From an uncultured Muribaculaceae bacterium (lineage in GTDB: Bacteria > Bacteroidota > Bacteroidia > Bacteroidales > Muribaculaceae): DNA of 6,530 nucleotides. The DNA lies in contig CAMWGM010000089.1 of assembly GCA_947173755.1 (NCBI GenBank), positions 1-6,530 of the forward strand, given 5' to 3'. Position 1 is the first letter of the stretch. The number at the start of each line of letters is the position of its first letter. The position numbers and the translations under genes were made by a program. This document shows, piece after piece, positions 5,551 through 6,530 of this stretch. The notes under the pieces are model-generated. The model did not search any database, was not told where the DNA came from, and was given only the letters and a program-made list of their open reading frames with translations.

Positions 5551-6400
5551 TGATGAGTCTTAAGGAAGAATGTTTACGGGGATTTACGGCGAGCCATTCG
5601 GTGGTAAATCCTATCACGAAAAGGTGAGTGAACGAGCGGGTGAGGATATGGTTGACGTGAGTCGAATATATCTTACCCTGATAACCGAGCCTGAGCGAGC
5701 GTGCTCCGAAGCGGAGGTCGAGTGCCAGGAGATGGTCGAGCGCGAAATAATTGCCCCACCAGGCGCAGTGAGCAAGATTTTTTCGCTCGCCCAGATAGAT
5801 CTCGTAATACAACTGACCGTACTCGGGCGAGAAAAATGCGCCCGCCACCGGGATCGAAGGCTGATAGATAAGCCTCGCGGGAAGTCGGCCGATCCGGAAA
5901 TCGAAAACGGCGAGCCCTGTCAGACCGACCGTAGCGGAGGCTTTGGCGCTTACGGGATTGTTGCCGTTGCGGGTGTTGTAGAACGCGCCTCCGCTGACGG
6001 CTATTTCTCCTCCGACAGCAAGAGCAAGCGAGGGGAGCGGTCGCCACCGGCGCATCAGTCCCCAGTCGATTCCGATCATAGCATCCCACATGGTGGCATT
6101 TCCCGCCGGATTGTGGGTCTTTTCGAGACTCAGACTGACGTCGGCTTTCGACGTGATGCGTTCGGGAGCGAAAGGACCTGCCTGCAACCGGCGATAATCA
6201 AACCGCCACGCAGTGCCATGATATCGGAGCGGAGTGAGATAGGTGTCGGCCACATGCGCCGAACCAACCCCTAATGTATAGGATGAAATGACGGGTCGTG
6301 CAGCCTTCTCCTGGGCAAACAGTGTGGCGTAACCTGCAAGGAGCAGGAGCAATATGACTCCGAACAGTCTCGGGAAGGATAGGAAAGAGGCGGATCTCAT
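5540..6400 (-). CDS. DUF3316-like secreted protein, probable outer-membrane barrel
   Basis: The 286-residue product carries a cleavable signal peptide with an FPRLFGVILLLLLAGYATLFA core and probable cleavage just before QEKAARP. The mature protein opens with SYTLGVGSAHVADTYLTPLRYHG, the signature start of the Bacteroidales DUF3316 family. Alternating strands rich in Gly and aromatics follow (AMIGIDWGL, LALAVGGEIAVSGGAFYNT, YGQLYYEIYLG, LRLGYQGKIYSTHV, HLFVIGFTTEWLA), ending in Phe as many outer-membrane barrels do. A barrel location is an inference; the biochemical role of the family is unknown. The ATG at 6398-6400 is chosen over the adjacent GTG at 6401-6403 because it forms a TGATG overlap with the upstream gene's stop; with the GTG the protein is one residue longer. 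The downstream end overlaps the S41 peptidase start by 11 bp, so the genes are probably co-translated. Confidence 0.82.
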   Translation of the reverse strand: MRSASFLSFPRLFGVILLLLLAGYATLFAQEKAARPVISSYTLGVGSAHVADTYLTPLRYHGTAWRFDYRRLQAGPFAPERITSKADVSLSLEKTHNPAGNATMWDAMIGIDWGLMRRWRPLPSLALAVGGEIAVSGGAFYNTRNGNNPVSAKASATVGLTGLAVFDFRIGRLPARLIYQPSIPVAGAFFSPEYGQLYYEIYLGERKNLAHCAWWGNYFALDHLLALDLRFGARSLRLGYQGKIYSTHVNHILTRSFTHLFVIGFTTEWLAVNPRKHSSLRLINAF

Positions 6401-6530
6401 CACTCGAAAAATCTTTTTTGGCCGATCAGTTCGTCGCGCACTTCATCGTCGCTCTTTTCAGGTTCGATTTCGGTGAATTCAGCATCCTCCGGCTCGCCGG
6501 GAGTCTCCTCTTCGGGCTCGGCAGGTTCGA
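6400..6530 (-). CDS. C-terminal end of an unidentified protein with a Glu/Pro-rich tail (partial)
   Basis: An open frame enters from the right edge and runs for 42 codons to a TGA at 6400-6402. The visible part is strongly acidic, with repeated EPE/EEE-type stretches (EPAEPEEETPGEPEDAEFT), then EIEPEKSDDEVRDEL and the end IGQKRFFE. Such a low-complexity Glu/Pro tail is typical of a disordered C-terminal extension and gives no clue to the fold. The TGA overlaps the ATG of the DUF3316-like gene (TGATG), which supports the reading frame and places this gene upstream in the same operon. The rest lies outside the window, so no product can be named. Confidence 0.7.
   Translation of the reverse strand, partial: EPAEPEEETPGEPEDAEFTEIEPEKSDDEVRDELIGQKRFFE

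Noticed and set aside
5570..6274. 234-residue plus-strand frame opposite the DUF3316-like gene
   Set aside because: It is antisense to a gene with a clear signal peptide and barrel pattern; the frame has no signal or domain and stays open because of GC-rich codons on the other strand.

Overview
The window looks like a chromosomal segment from a member of the Bacteroidales, possibly Muribaculaceae-like; the exact taxon cannot be fixed from this sequence alone. Three things point there: two promoters matching the Bacteroidota consensus (TTG at -33, TAnnTTTG at -7, 20 nt apart), starts without Shine-Dalgarno sequences, and a gene set typical of that order (PorT-like outer-membrane barrel, lipoprotein S41 peptidase, DUF3316-type protein, Rieske-like lipoprotein). 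I see no insertion sequence, phage gene, tRNA, rRNA or CRISPR array. There is no gene-free stretch longer than about 200 bases.

Left part (1-2530, minus strand). From right to left in the direction of transcription come a small lipoprotein with a degenerate Rieske-like iron-sulfur fold (TTG start), a 52-residue protein of unknown function closed by a very strong intrinsic terminator, and rmuC, which encodes a membrane-anchored coiled-coil protein with a PD-(D/E)xK-like core. Positions 1-120 hold an AT-rich inverted repeat and a possible promoter -7 box for a gene lying beyond the left edge.

Middle (2493-3830). pyrE (orotate phosphoribosyltransferase, pyrimidine synthesis) and a 139-residue SRPBCC/START-fold protein form a two-gene minus-strand operon with a good promoter and a good terminator. 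The pyrE promoter stands back to back with the promoter of the only plus-strand gene.

Right part (3833-6530). The plus-strand gene encodes a signal-peptide-bearing outer-membrane beta-barrel protein. It runs tail to tail into a minus-strand operon and overlaps its last gene by 19 bp. In transcription order that operon contains the end of an unidentified protein with a Glu/Pro-rich tail (cut by the window edge), a secreted DUF3316-like protein and an S41-family peptidase lipoprotein. Its members overlap by 1-3 and 11 bp, so they are probably co-translated. The DUF3316-like protein and the peptidase both act beyond the inner membrane, which suggests a shared cell-envelope role, but no pathway can be named.

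Most of the window is ordinary core and envelope genome. The items most worth a second look are the Rieske-like lipoprotein that has lost both histidine ligands, the 52-residue gene with its own terminator 24 nt upstream of rmuC, and the palindrome at the convergent gene overlap. I found no convincing new multi-gene system.
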